Origin: Myxococcales bacterium
GTDB taxonomy: Bacteria; Myxococcota_A; Polyangia; Fen-1088
NCBI GenBank assembly: GCA_003142855.1
Contig: PLNW01000139.1
Coordinates: 1-64,000, forward strand
Reading direction: 5' to 3'
DNA: 64,000 bases
In this document: positions 9,299-18,700 of the stretch, piece after piece
Position numbering within the stretch: position 1 is the first letter of the stretch
How the letters are laid out: the number at the start of each line of letters is the position of its first letter
The notes under the pieces: generated by a model
What the model saw: only the letters and a program-made list of their open reading frames with translations
What the model was told of the DNA's origin: nothing
Database searches by the model: none
Program-made: the position numbers and the translations under genes

Positions 9299-10021
9299 TC
9301 AACTGGCGCTGTCCGTGGCAGTGTCAGTGCCAAAACTCGTGTTCCTTCCGCGGCCAGTGGCAGTCCCTCGGCCGGTGAACGTCCCGATTCCACTGAACGT
9401 ACCGACCCCGGTCCGCGTCCCGCTTCCGCTGAACGTACCGACCACGGTCTGCGTCCCGATTCCACTGAACGTACCGACCCCGGTCCGCGTCCCGCTTCCG
9501 CTGAACGTACCGACCACGGTCCCTGTCCCACGGCTGGTGAACGTCCCGAAACCAGTCTCCGTCGCGCGGCCGGCCAATGACCCGGTGCCGATGACCGTCC
9601 GTGTGCCGGTGCCCGTGCCGCTCCCGGTGTCCGTCGGTGTACCGGTGTCTGTCCCGCTCCCCGTATCTGTCGAAGTGCCGGTGTCGGACGGCGGGGTGGT
9701 GAGCGGTGACGCCCCGCCGGTCCCTCCCGTGTCCGTGACACTGCCGGAACTGATGGCTTGCCCACCTTGACTGCCAGCTTGCCCAGATTGATCCCCGGTG
9801 CTCGTTTCCTCACCCCCTGCCCCAGTCGCAGCAGTGTCGGATCCTCCCTGGCCGCCAGTGGCAGCCGCGCTGCTCGTCGTGCCGCCCGTGCTGGTTTTTC
9901 CCGAGCCAGGGTTCTCTACCGGCGCCAAACCATCCATTTCCGTGCGTGCGCAGGCGTGCAACAACGCCAGTCCCGCGACAAGCGGCCAGCCAAGCAGAAG
10001 CAAGCGTCTATTGGTCTTCAT
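9299..10021 (-). CDS. Gly/Thr/Ser-rich repeat lipoprotein
   Basis: 240 residues. The start at 10021 gives a lipoprotein signal (Arg5-Arg6, hydrophobic core, lipobox LHAC with Cys24). A Gly/Ser/Thr/Ala linker follows. From about residue 135 there are TDTGSGTDTG-type repeats, and then two copies of a 24-residue unit built from two 12-residue halves (GTFSGSGTRTGV, GTFSGIGTQTVV). No enzymatic domain is visible; a flexible, surface-exposed stalk is the simplest reading. The minus-strand frame is chosen for its lipobox; other frames here are low-complexity shadows. It lies downstream of a TPR membrane protein and two Ig-like lipoproteins on the same strand. Confidence 0.65.
   Translation of the reverse strand: MKTNRRLLLLGWPLVAGLALLHACARTEMDGLAPVENPGSGKTSTGGTTSSAAATGGQGGSDTAATGAGGEETSTGDQSGQAGSQGGQAISSGSVTDTGGTGGASPLTTPPSDTGTSTDTGSGTDTGTPTDTGSGTGTGTRTVIGTGSLAGRATETGFGTFTSRGTGTVVGTFSGSGTRTGVGTFSGIGTQTVVGTFSGSGTRTGVGTFSGIGTFTGRGTATGRGRNTSFGTDTATDSAS
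9385..9528 (-). repeat. Two tandem 72-bp coding repeats
   Basis: Two head-to-tail 72-bp copies (9385-9456 and 9457-9528) differ only in their last bases. Each encodes 24 residues made of two similar 12-residue halves, so the array grew by doubling. It is a likely site of copy-number change by slippage or recombination. Confidence 0.85.
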
Positions 10022-10183
10022 GGTTTTCTCCGTAATGCTCGAAATCGGACGTCGGCAAGTTGGACGAACGCAGGCCTTCCTCTGCACTCAGCCGTGGTCC
10101 GCAGCGCGCACGTGTCCCGACGTCGGCGGTGCCGTTGCGAACCCCGACCTTCAGACCACTTCATCTTCATACACCTTCCGCCG

Positions 10184-11122
10184 CTACAGGTTCTCCAAAA
10201 TCGCGCGCAGCTCGCCTGCGTGGCGACCCGTGGGAGCAAGTTCCAGATATTTCTTGTAGGCAGCCTTGGCCTCGGCAGGTCTTCCCATCGCTTGTTCCGC
10301 CCCGCCCAGGAAGACGTAGGCGTCGGCCAGATTGCGGTTGACCCGCAAGGCCCTTCTCGCCCAATTCCGCGCCTCGGCCGCGCGGCCGAGATCGATCTCC
10401 GCGCGGGCCAGCATCACCAGGATATCGGCCGCCTGGGGCTCGGCCTCAATGGCTGGTCGGCACGCCGCCAAGACAGCCGACGGCCTGCCCCGTGCCCCGG
10501 CGTTGACCTCACGGCAGCGCTCGACCAGCGCCTCCGTCCCTGCCGTGGCGGCACCTGGTGTCTGCTCAGCGGTGTCCGCCTCAACCTGCGTCGAGGCTTC
10601 GTCTGGCCGTTGTGTCGTGACCGGCACGGCGCTGGGCTGCAAACCGGCCGTCTGGTCGACTGCCGGCACTGCGGCTTGGCTGCCGACGCCTCGTCCTGCC
10701 GCAACCATGGCTGGAACACTGCCGGCCGATACTCTCACTGCCTGCGGCACAGAACGCGAATGTGCCGAGGTTCGGCCTTTCGGACCGAGCCGCATGGCGT
10801 ACGAACCGCCGGCCGCGACGAAGATGAGCGCCACTGCCAAGAGCGGCCATCGGCGCGCGTGGCGAGCGGCGCTGCCGTCCCCCTGGTCGAGGATGGGCCA
10901 GTTCTTGATGAGCTGCTCCTCGGCGGCCGAGTTGCACTCCGCCATGTCATCCTCGGGCTCGGTCATGTCGTCCGCCTGCTGGGCGGCGGGAGCTTCGGCA
11001 CAGATGTCGGGGCCCAGCGCGGCGGAACCTGCCGCGCCAGGTGGCGGCTCGGTTGCAGCGCCGGCCGGCGGCTCAACCCAACCAGCTTGCGACAACGGGC
11101 GTTCGGTGGATGGCGAGTTCAT
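10184..11122 (-). CDS. Membrane-anchored TPR protein
   Basis: 312 residues. I start at 11122 because GAGGAG lies just upstream; a start at 11176 is possible. The acidic, Ala/Pro-rich cytoplasmic part covers about 1-85. A single membrane helix follows (WPLLAVALIFVAAGGSYA), then a low-complexity linker and a C-terminal TPR region of about 100 residues (LVMLARAEIDLGRAAEARNW and AYVFLGGAEQAMGRPAEAKA). The layout resembles anti-sigma-like or adaptor TPR proteins of myxobacteria, but no sigma gene is adjacent. A 16-bp element about 87 bp upstream is shared with the Ig-like lipoprotein gene at 15591, so the two may be co-regulated. Confidence 0.72.
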   Translation of the reverse strand: MNSPSTERPLSQAGWVEPPAGAATEPPPGAAGSAALGPDICAEAPAAQQADDMTEPEDDMAECNSAAEEQLIKNWPILDQGDGSAARHARRWPLLAVALIFVAAGGSYAMRLGPKGRTSAHSRSVPQAVRVSAGSVPAMVAAGRGVGSQAAVPAVDQTAGLQPSAVPVTTQRPDEASTQVEADTAEQTPGAATAGTEALVERCREVNAGARGRPSAVLAACRPAIEAEPQAADILVMLARAEIDLGRAAEARNWARRALRVNRNLADAYVFLGGAEQAMGRPAEAKAAYKKYLELAPTGRHAGELRAILENL

Positions 11123-11208
11123 GTGTTTCTCCTCGCTTGCGACGGGCTGTTCTGCTGTCCCGTCAGTGTGCAACATGCCACCTGTGGTATTCGGGCGTAT
11201 TTCCGGAA

Positions 11209-11224
11209 GGTAAAGCTATGTAAA
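11209..11224 (-). promoter_or_regulatory. Shared upstream element TTTACATAGCTTTACC (copy 1)
   Basis: On the minus strand this 16-mer lies 87 bp before the start of the TPR gene. The same 16 bases occur at 15676-15691, 85 bp before the start of the first Ig-like lipoprotein, in the same orientation. It is AT-rich in a very GC-rich region. It may be a promoter -35 region (TTTACA) or an operator. Function is inferred only from identity and position. Confidence 0.5.
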
Positions 11225-11232
11225 TTGATGGG

Positions 11233-14200
11233 CTAGTGCGAAGCGGTCACGGTGCCGGCCAGGGTGCCGGTCACGCCTTGGAATTCGGCCGTCACCGTGA
11301 CCGGGCCGGCGCTGACCGCAGTGAAGAGCCCGCGCAAGCCAGCAGCGTTTGCAACTGTCGCCGTGGCGTCGCTGGACGACAGCCAGGTCACGCTGGTGGT
11401 GATGTCGCGGGTCGAATTGTCGGCCCAAGTGCCGGTGGCGGTGAGCTGCTGAGTTCCCTTGACCACCACGCTCAGAGGCGACGGCGTAATGGCAATCGAA
11501 GTCAGCTTCGAGCCGTTCACCGTGAGCAGCGTGGTCCCCGACACGCCCTGGTAGGTTGCGGTGATGGTGGTCGAACCGGCCTTGATCGGCGCGGCCACGC
11601 CCGCGCTGCCGCCGCTGGTCCCGATGCTGGCCACTGTGGTGTCCGAAGACGTCCAGGTCGCGCTGCCTGTCACCGTTCCGGTCGAGCTGTCGTCGTAGAT
11701 GGCCGTAGCCACAAACGCCTGGTTGATGCCAAGAACCGCCGTCGGATTGGTGGGTGCCACCTGAATGGTGGTCACCTTCTTGGAAACCACAGTCAGCACT
11801 GTGGAAGCCGACATCCCGCCGTAGCTGGCCGTGATGGTGGTGGTCCCGGCGGCGAGTCCGGTAGCCCGGCCGACCGTCCCACCCGAGTTCGAGATGACCG
11901 CCACTGCGGGGCTTGACGACGACCAATCAGCGGACGTGGTCACGGTGGCCGTGCTGTAGTCGCTGTATATGGCCGTGGCCACAAAGGGCTGGTTGGCAGC
12001 TAGCAAGCTGACGGTTGGGGTGGTCGGGGTGATCTCGAGCGACAGGAGCGGCGGGTTGCTCACGGCTAGGGCGGCTGTTGCGCTTTCGCTGACCCCGTTC
12101 TCGGTGTAGCTCGCGCTGATGGTCACGCTGCCCACCGCCAGACCAGTTGCCGTGCCACCACCCGTGATTCCTGCCCCGCCCCGGCCGCCACCTGCGGCGG
12201 TCATGACCGCGACGGTTGCGTCGCTCGAACCCCAGGTGGCACTTGCGGTTACGTTGGCTGTGCTGCCGTCGTCGTACACGGCCGTGGCCACAAACGTCTG
12301 GTCTTGCCCGACGAGAATCTTAGCCGTCGCCGGGGTTATCGCCAAACTCGTGAGCACGGGCGCAGTCACGCCAAGCTTCGCCGAGGCGCTGAAGCCACCG
12401 TAGCTTGCGCCAATGGTCACGTTTCCGGCGAGTAGGCCAGTGGCAAGTCCACCTGCACCTCCGCCCCCGATGGCGCCTCGCCCACCGCCGGCCCCGGCGG
12501 TGGTGATGGAAGCGATGGTTCCGTCGGAGGTGCTCCAGGTACAGTTGGCATTGTTGGTCACCGCCGTGCTCGTCCCATCACTATAGGTGGCATAGGCCGC
12601 GAACTGCAGCGTCCCGTTCACCCGCACCGACGCCGTGCCTGGCGTGATGTAGAGGCCCACCTGCGTGACCGGCGCTGTCACGATGAGCGCCGCCGTGGCG
12701 CTGAAGTTGCCGAAGGTTGCGTTGACAGTCACGCTGCCAGCGGCCACACCAGTGGCAAGGCCTCCCGCACCACCGCCTCCGATTGCACCTCGGCCGCCGC
12801 TGGCCCCGGCGGAGGTGACGGTGGCCAGCGTCCCGTTCGACGTGGTCCACGAGCAGTTGGCATTGTTGGTCACCGCCGTGCTCGTGCCGTCGCTGTAGGT
12901 GGCAAACGCCTCGAACTGCTGCGTCCCATTCACCTGCACCGAAGCCGTGGCTGGCGTGAGGTACAGGCCGACCTGTGTGGCCGGCGCTGTGACGGTGATG
13001 CTCGCCTTCGCTGTGAAGGTCTGACCGCCGGCCGTGTAGGTCGCGGTGACGGTCGCAGCGCCTGCGCCCGCGCCCGTGACTGCCAGACCGCCGCCAAATC
13101 CGCCGCGCCCGCCCCCTGCCGCGGCCACGGTGGCCACCGTGCCGTCGGACGTGGTCAACGTGACCCCGGTCGTCAAAGGTGTGGTGGTTCCATCGCTGGA
13201 TGCCAGCACGACTGTGTACGCCTGATTGTCACCGACGTTGATGGTGGCCGTCGCTGGCGTAATCCGGATCCCGGTCGGCGTCACGGGTTGGGTCACCGTG
13301 AGCGTCGCCGAATCGCTGAGCTTGGTGCTTCCGCTGATGTAGGTCGCCGTGATGGTGGTGGTTCCCGCAGCCACGCCCGTGGCCGTGGCCGCGGCGGCAG
13401 GCCCGCCGGGGAAGCCGCCATCAGCCACGCCTACCGCGATGGTGGCCACGGTGGTCGTCGACGACAGCCAGGTCACGCCGGTTAGGGTCGTGGTGGTCGT
13501 CCCATTCTGGTACACGCCGGTGATCCGGTACGCCTGGGTATCACCCGCGCTGATGGTGGCGGTCGCGGGTGTCACTGTGATCGACACCAACGCCGGTGCG
13601 CTGACGGTCAGGGTCGCGGTCCCGTTTGCGCCCGAGTAGGTCGCGGTTATCGTTGCAGTCCCGGCGGTCAAGGAGGTCGCCACGCCGTTGCTTCCCGCTG
13701 CGTTCGACACTTGGGCCACTGCAATGTTGCTCGACGACCAGGTGACCTGCGTCGTGATGTCCAGGGTGGTCGAGTTGTCGTAATTCGCTGTCGCGGTGAA
13801 TGCCTGCGTATTGCCTGCGCTCACCGTCGTAGTGTCTGGCGCCACGCTGATCGACACCAAATTGGGCTGAGCCACGGTCACGGTGGCCGACCCGTTGAGC
13901 CCAGACAGCGTCGCAGTCACCGTGGTGCTGCCAATTTTCACGCCGGTGACCTGGCCAGCCGCGCTCCCCGCATTGCCCACTGTTGCGACTGAACTATCCA
14001 ACACGGTCCAGGTTGCGGTTGCTGTCACGTCCTGCGTGCTCTGGTCTGCGTATGTGGCCGTGGCCTTGAGTAGAAGGGAAAGCCCGACGGGCAGGCTGAG
14101 CGGATTGGGAGTCACCGCGATGCTGACCAACCGAGGTGCGGTGACTGTGACAGCGGCAGTTCCTGTCACTGTCGAGAGCGTGGCCTGGACGTTGGCCGTG

Positions 14201-15591
14201 CCCAGGGCCAAGGCCGTGGCCTGACCCCGGGTCCCGGTCGCGTTGGAAAGCGACAACACGGTGGTGTCGCTGGAAGACCAGGTCACCGAATCAGTCAGGT
14301 CGGCGGTGCTGCCGTCGGCATAGCTTCCCTGTGCCGTGAACGAGCTGGTGCCGCCCACGACGATGGTGGCGGTAGCCGGGCTGATTGTGATGGTGGTCAG
14401 CGTCGGCGCGGTGACCGTCACCGAAGTCGTACCGCTGATGGTCCCCAGCGTAGCCTTAATCGAAGTTGTCCCCGCGGCCTGCGCCGTGACCAGCCCGGCT
14501 GTGGCCCCGCTGGCGACTACAGTGAGGACGCTCGCATCGCCTGTGGACCAAGTCGCCTGCTGCGTCACATCGCCGGTGGTATTGTCGTCGTAGGTCGCGG
14601 TGGCCAGGAACGGTTGAGTGACGCCCTTCTGCAAGATCGGCTGCGTCGGCGTGATCTGGACACTGGTGACCAGCTTCGTTACCACAGCCACTTGAACGGT
14701 TCCGCTGATCGCCTGGATTGTGGCTGTCACCGTGACCGTGCCCGCGGAAACGCCGGTGACCTGGCCCCTGCTGGTCGCCGTGTTGCCTACCGTCGCAATG
14801 GCCGCGCTCGACGAAGTCCAGGTCGCCTGGGCCGTCACGTCCTGCTTGCTGCCATCGGCGAACACGCCTGTGGCCACCAGATTCATGGTCTGGCCGACGG
14901 GCACCGGCGCCACCGCCTGGATGCTGATCGACTGCAAGGTGGTGGCGACCACTGTGACTGTCGCGGTCGCGGTCTTGCCCTGGTCGGTCGCCGTGATAGT
15001 CGCAGTTCCCGCCTTCACGCCACTCAAGGTGGTTCCGGACACGGTAAGAATGGATGTCGAGCTTGACGTCACCGTCGAGGAGCTGGACACATCCTTGGTG
15101 CTGCCGTCGGAGTAGACTCCCGTGATTTCCAGCAAGAGGGGGACTCCGATATTCACCGTGGGATTGGGAGGTGAGATCTCGAGGCTGGTCAGAGTCACGG
15201 CGGTGCCGCCGCCACCGTCGCGTGGCCCGTCCACGGGCGGCGCCGCCGCGTCGAACCGGGCTGCGTCGACCGGCGCGGCATCCTTCCCGCCGCCTGACCC
15301 ATCGGCCACTGTGCCGACGTCTGGCATCCCGCCCCCGATCATGGTGTCTGCTGCCCCAACCTCGGCCGGGGCTTCCGATGAAAGACCGCCATCCAAGTGC
15401 GCGCTGGCACTGCCGTCGCGCGCACCACTACCGTCGCCCAGCACGCTGAGTCCGCTGTGTCCGCCACAAGCCCCTATTGCGCCGATCAATGCCAGGCACA
15501 GGACCAATCTTGTTCGCGTGACAGCTCTTGCTTCTCCTGGCTCCCGACACGAAGAAGTCAATAGCGACAAGGCATTCTTCATCGAGACCAT
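11233..15591 (-). CDS. Giant lipoprotein with 14 bacterial Ig-like (Big_2) domains
   Basis: 1452 residues. The start at 15591 follows GGAGGAA. A lipoprotein signal of the form RLVLCLALIGAIGACGG places the lipid Cys near residue 43. An Asp/Ala/Gly/Pro linker covers about 45-130. Then 14 Big_2-type units of about 90-105 residues follow, each opening like LTSLEISPPNPTV and closing like GTATITAT. Units 9 and 10 (both beginning QVGLY) are nearly identical, which suggests recent duplication. Several units carry Gly-rich insertions such as GGRGAIGGGGAGG in the same loop. Big_2 arrays usually serve as adhesin stalks. The adjacent gene at 15799 is a colinear paralogue. Surface adhesion is inferred; no binding tip is recognisable. 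Confidence 0.85.
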   Translation of the reverse strand: MVSMKNALSLLTSSCREPGEARAVTRTRLVLCLALIGAIGACGGHSGLSVLGDGSGARDGSASAHLDGGLSSEAPAEVGAADTMIGGGMPDVGTVADGSGGGKDAAPVDAARFDAAAPPVDGPRDGGGGTAVTLTSLEISPPNPTVNIGVPLLLEITGVYSDGSTKDVSSSSTVTSSSTSILTVSGTTLSGVKAGTATITATDQGKTATATVTVVATTLQSISIQAVAPVPVGQTMNLVATGVFADGSKQDVTAQATWTSSSAAIATVGNTATSRGQVTGVSAGTVTVTATIQAISGTVQVAVVTKLVTSVQITPTQPILQKGVTQPFLATATYDDNTTGDVTQQATWSTGDASVLTVVASGATAGLVTAQAAGTTSIKATLGTISGTTSVTVTAPTLTTITISPATATIVVGGTSSFTAQGSYADGSTADLTDSVTWSSSDTTVLSLSNATGTRGQATALALGTANVQATLSTVTGTAAVTVTAPRLVSIAVTPNPLSLPVGLSLLLKATATYADQSTQDVTATATWTVLDSSVATVGNAGSAAGQVTGVKIGSTTVTATLSGLNGSATVTVAQPNLVSISVAPDTTTVSAGNTQAFTATANYDNSTTLDITTQVTWSSSNIAVAQVSNAAGSNGVATSLTAGTATITATYSGANGTATLTVSAPALVSITVTPATATISAGDTQAYRITGVYQNGTTTTTLTGVTWLSSTTTVATIAVGVADGGFPGGPAAAATATGVAAGTTTITATYISGSTKLSDSATLTVTQPVTPTGIRITPATATINVGDNQAYTVVLASSDGTTTPLTTGVTLTTSDGTVATVAAAGGGRGGFGGGLAVTGAGAGAATVTATYTAGGQTFTAKASITVTAPATQVGLYLTPATASVQVNGTQQFEAFATYSDGTSTAVTNNANCSWTTSNGTLATVTSAGASGGRGAIGGGGAGGLATGVAAGSVTVNATFGNFSATAALIVTAPVTQVGLYITPGTASVRVNGTLQFAAYATYSDGTSTAVTNNANCTWSTSDGTIASITTAGAGGGRGAIGGGGAGGLATGLLAGNVTIGASYGGFSASAKLGVTAPVLTSLAITPATAKILVGQDQTFVATAVYDDGSTANVTASATWGSSDATVAVMTAAGGGRGGAGITGGGTATGLAVGSVTISASYTENGVSESATAALAVSNPPLLSLEITPTTPTVSLLAANQPFVATAIYSDYSTATVTTSADWSSSSPAVAVISNSGGTVGRATGLAAGTTTITASYGGMSASTVLTVVSKKVTTIQVAPTNPTAVLGINQAFVATAIYDDSSTGTVTGSATWTSSDTTVASIGTSGGSAGVAAPIKAGSTTITATYQGVSGTTLLTVNGSKLTSIAITPSPLSVVVKGTQQLTATGTWADNSTRDITTSVTWLSSSDATATVANAAGLRGLFTAVSAGPVTVTAEFQGVTGTLAGTVTASH

Positions 15592-15675
15592 GGGTTCCTC
15601 CGGGGTTGAGATCCGCGGTCCTGCAATCCCGCCCATGTGAGATGACGCGTGCCTATTGCTGGCGTCTTGCTCGGA

Positions 15676-15691
15676 GGTAAAGCTATGTAAA
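15676..15691 (-). promoter_or_regulatory. Shared upstream element TTTACATAGCTTTACC (copy 2)
   Basis: This is the second copy of the 16-mer also found at 11209-11224. It lies 85 bp before the start of the 14-domain Ig-like lipoprotein, on the same strand. The third gene of the island (start 20004) has only a weak CTTACAT resemblance at 20087-20093. A common promoter or operator is inferred. Confidence 0.5.
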
Positions 15692-15798
15692 GCGTCACAA
15701 GACAACGCCGCCCCGCGATGAAGCTCAGCCCGCATCGCTCGACGGTGAAAATGGCCCAGCCCAAGTGACTGGTGGACAGTGGGGATGAATAGTGCGGG

Positions 15799-18700
15799 CT
15801 AGTGCGAGGCGGTGACTGTGCCCGGCAGGGTGCCGGTCACGTTCTGGAATACCGCCGAAACCGTGACCGAACCGGCGCTGACACCGGTCAGGTACCCACG
15901 CGAACCAGTGGCATTCGACACCGTGGCGCTGGCGGTGGCGCCGCCGTCGGCGTTGGATACCAGCCAGGTCACGTTGTTCGTGATGTCGGCGGTCGTCGGC
16001 GGGGTATCGGCCCAAGTGCCAGTGGCGGTGAGCTGCTGGTGTCCGCCAACCACGACGCTAAGTGGATTGGGCGTGATGGTGATCGAGCTGAGGGCCGCGT
16101 TGCTGACCGTGACCTGCGAGGGCCCTGAAACCGAGGCCCCTGAAAGACCCTGATAGGTCGCGGTGATGGTCACCGGGCCACCACCCTTGACCGGCGTGGC
16201 CAACCCGGTGGTGGCCCCGACAGCGACCACGGTGTTGTCCGAAGACGTCCAGATTGCGCTTGTGGTCACAGTCTGGGTGTAGTTGTCACCGAGGGTAACC
16301 ACGGCCGCGAAGGGCTGGTTGATACCGAGATGCATGGTGGGATTGGTGGGCGTCACAGCGAGCCCGGTCGGCGTCGCCGCGGACACCGTCAGGGTGGTGG
16401 AATCCGTGCTCCCTTGGAACGTGCCGGTGATGGTCGTCGTGCCCGCGGTCAGCCCCGTGGCGCGGCCGGTGGTGGCACCTGAGTCTGATATGACCGCCAC
16501 CGCGCCGGCCGATGACGTCCAGTCGGTCGAGGCCGTGACGGTCGCGGCGGTGTTGTCTGAGTAGATAACCGTGGCCTGGAACTGCTGGGTGTTGCTGATC
16601 GCCATGTGGATGGTCGGGAGGGTCGGGGTGATGTGGAATTCGGTGATACTCACGGTGTTGACGGTCAGCGGGGCTGATCCGGCTTTCGTGACCCCATTCT
16701 CCGTGTAGCTGGCGTTGATACTCACGCTGCCAACCGCGAGCGCGGTTACCGTGCTGCCGCCCACAACTGCCCCAGGCCCGCCTCGGCCTGCTCCGCCTGA
16801 GGTGCTCACCACCGCGATGTTTGCGTCTGACGTCGTCCAAGTGGCAGAGCCGGTCACTGCGGCGCTTGTCCCGTCGTCATAGTAGGCCGTGGCCACGTAG
16901 GTTTGGCTCTGCCCAACGTGAAGACTGTTCGCGGCTGCGGTCACCACCAGGCTCTGCAGCACAGGCGCAGTCACGGTCAGTTGGGCTGTGACGCTGAAGC
17001 CGCCGTAGGTGGCATTGATGGTCACCGGGGTGGCTGGGTTGGTAGGAGTAGGCGCCAGGCCAGTGGCAAGGCCTCCGGTGCCGCCTCCGAAAATGGCTCC
17101 GCGGCCGCCGACGTTCCCGGCGGTGGTAATCGTGGCCAGTGTCCCGTCCGACGTTGTCCATGCGCAGCCGGTGTTGTTGGTCACCTCTGTCTCGGTGCCG
17201 TTGTCATAGGTGGCATAGGCGTGGAACTGCTGCGTCCCATTCACTTTCACCGATGACGTAGATGGCGTGATGCGGAGGCCGATCTGCGTAGCAACGGGGA
17301 CCGCCGTGACGGTGAGTTGCGTCGGATAGGTGTAGGTCTGACCGTTGGTCGTGTAGCTGGCTGTGACGGTCACGGTGCCGGCGGCCTGGCCCACGACCTG
17401 CAAAAGGCCGCCGAACCCACCGCGGCCGACCGTCACCACAGAGGCCACCACTCCATTCGACGTGGTCAACGTGACCCCGGTCGCAAGGACTTCACTGGTT
17501 CCGTCGTCGTAGTTCAGGTAGGCCGTGTAGGTCTCGGTGTCACCGACCTGAATCGAATCGTTCGGATTGTTCAGCCGGATCCCTATGGGCAGCGGTTGTC
17601 GAATCACGCCTAGCGAAACCGAGTCGGTTAGTGCGCTGCCACCGGCGGGGGTATAGGTCGCGCTGATGGTGGTCGTTCCCCCAGCCACGCCCGTGGCGGT
17701 AGCCCCGGCAGCCGCCCCACCACGCCCGCCCGGGTTGGCCGCGACAGTGGCGACCGCGGTATTGGACGATTGCCAAGTGACGCCGGCAAGGGCGGTGGTC
17801 TCGGTTCCGTTTTCGTAGACCCCGGTTACGGTGTACGGCTGCGTGTCGCCCACGTTGATGGTCTGTGCCGCCGACGGGGCGATCTGGATCGACACCAAGC
17901 GAGGCTCGGTCACGGTCAGGAGTGCAGTTCCTTGCTTTCCCTGCAGGGTCGCCGTGATGGTGACGACCGTGCTTGAAGCGGCCACGCCGGTCGCAACGCC
18001 ATTGCTCCCGGCCGCGTTCGAAATCGTGGCGATGGTCGCGTCGCTGGATGTCCAGGTAACGTCGGTCGTGATGTTCCTGGTGGTGGTGTTGTCGAATGTG
18101 CCTGTGGCTTGGAACGGGTAGGTCTGGCCCGCCCGAACGCTGGCGGTGGGTGGTGACACGGCAATAGAAACTAGCTGGGTAGTGACCACGTTCACTGTCG
18201 CCTGCCCGGTCTTGCCCGAGAGGGTCGCCGTCACTGTAGTGTTGCCCGCCTTGACGCCGGTGACTTGGCCCGCCGTGGTCGAGGAGTTGCCCACTGTCGC
18301 GACCGTGTTGTCGACAACCGACCAGCTCGCCAATGTTGTCACGTCAATTGAGAACTGGGTGGCGGGATTCCCGGCGACCCCATAGAGCCCAGTGGCCGCG
18401 AGCGAGCTTGTCAGTCCGACGATCACGTTGTTGAGCGTATCGGGGGTCACCGTGATGCTGATCAATGGTGCCGCAGATACCGTTACGTTGGCTTGCCCGG
18501 TCACGCCAGAAAGCGCGGCCCGAACCGTAGCCGTGCCTGCAGCGATACCCGTGGCCAGGCCAGGATTGGTGGCCGCGTTGGAAATCGTGAGGGCGGCGGT
18601 GTTGGTGGAAGACCAGGTCACCTGGGCGGTCAGGTCGGCTGTCGTGTTGTCGTTGTAGGTTCCCAGTGCGGAACATGACTGGGGGCTGGTCACGATAATC

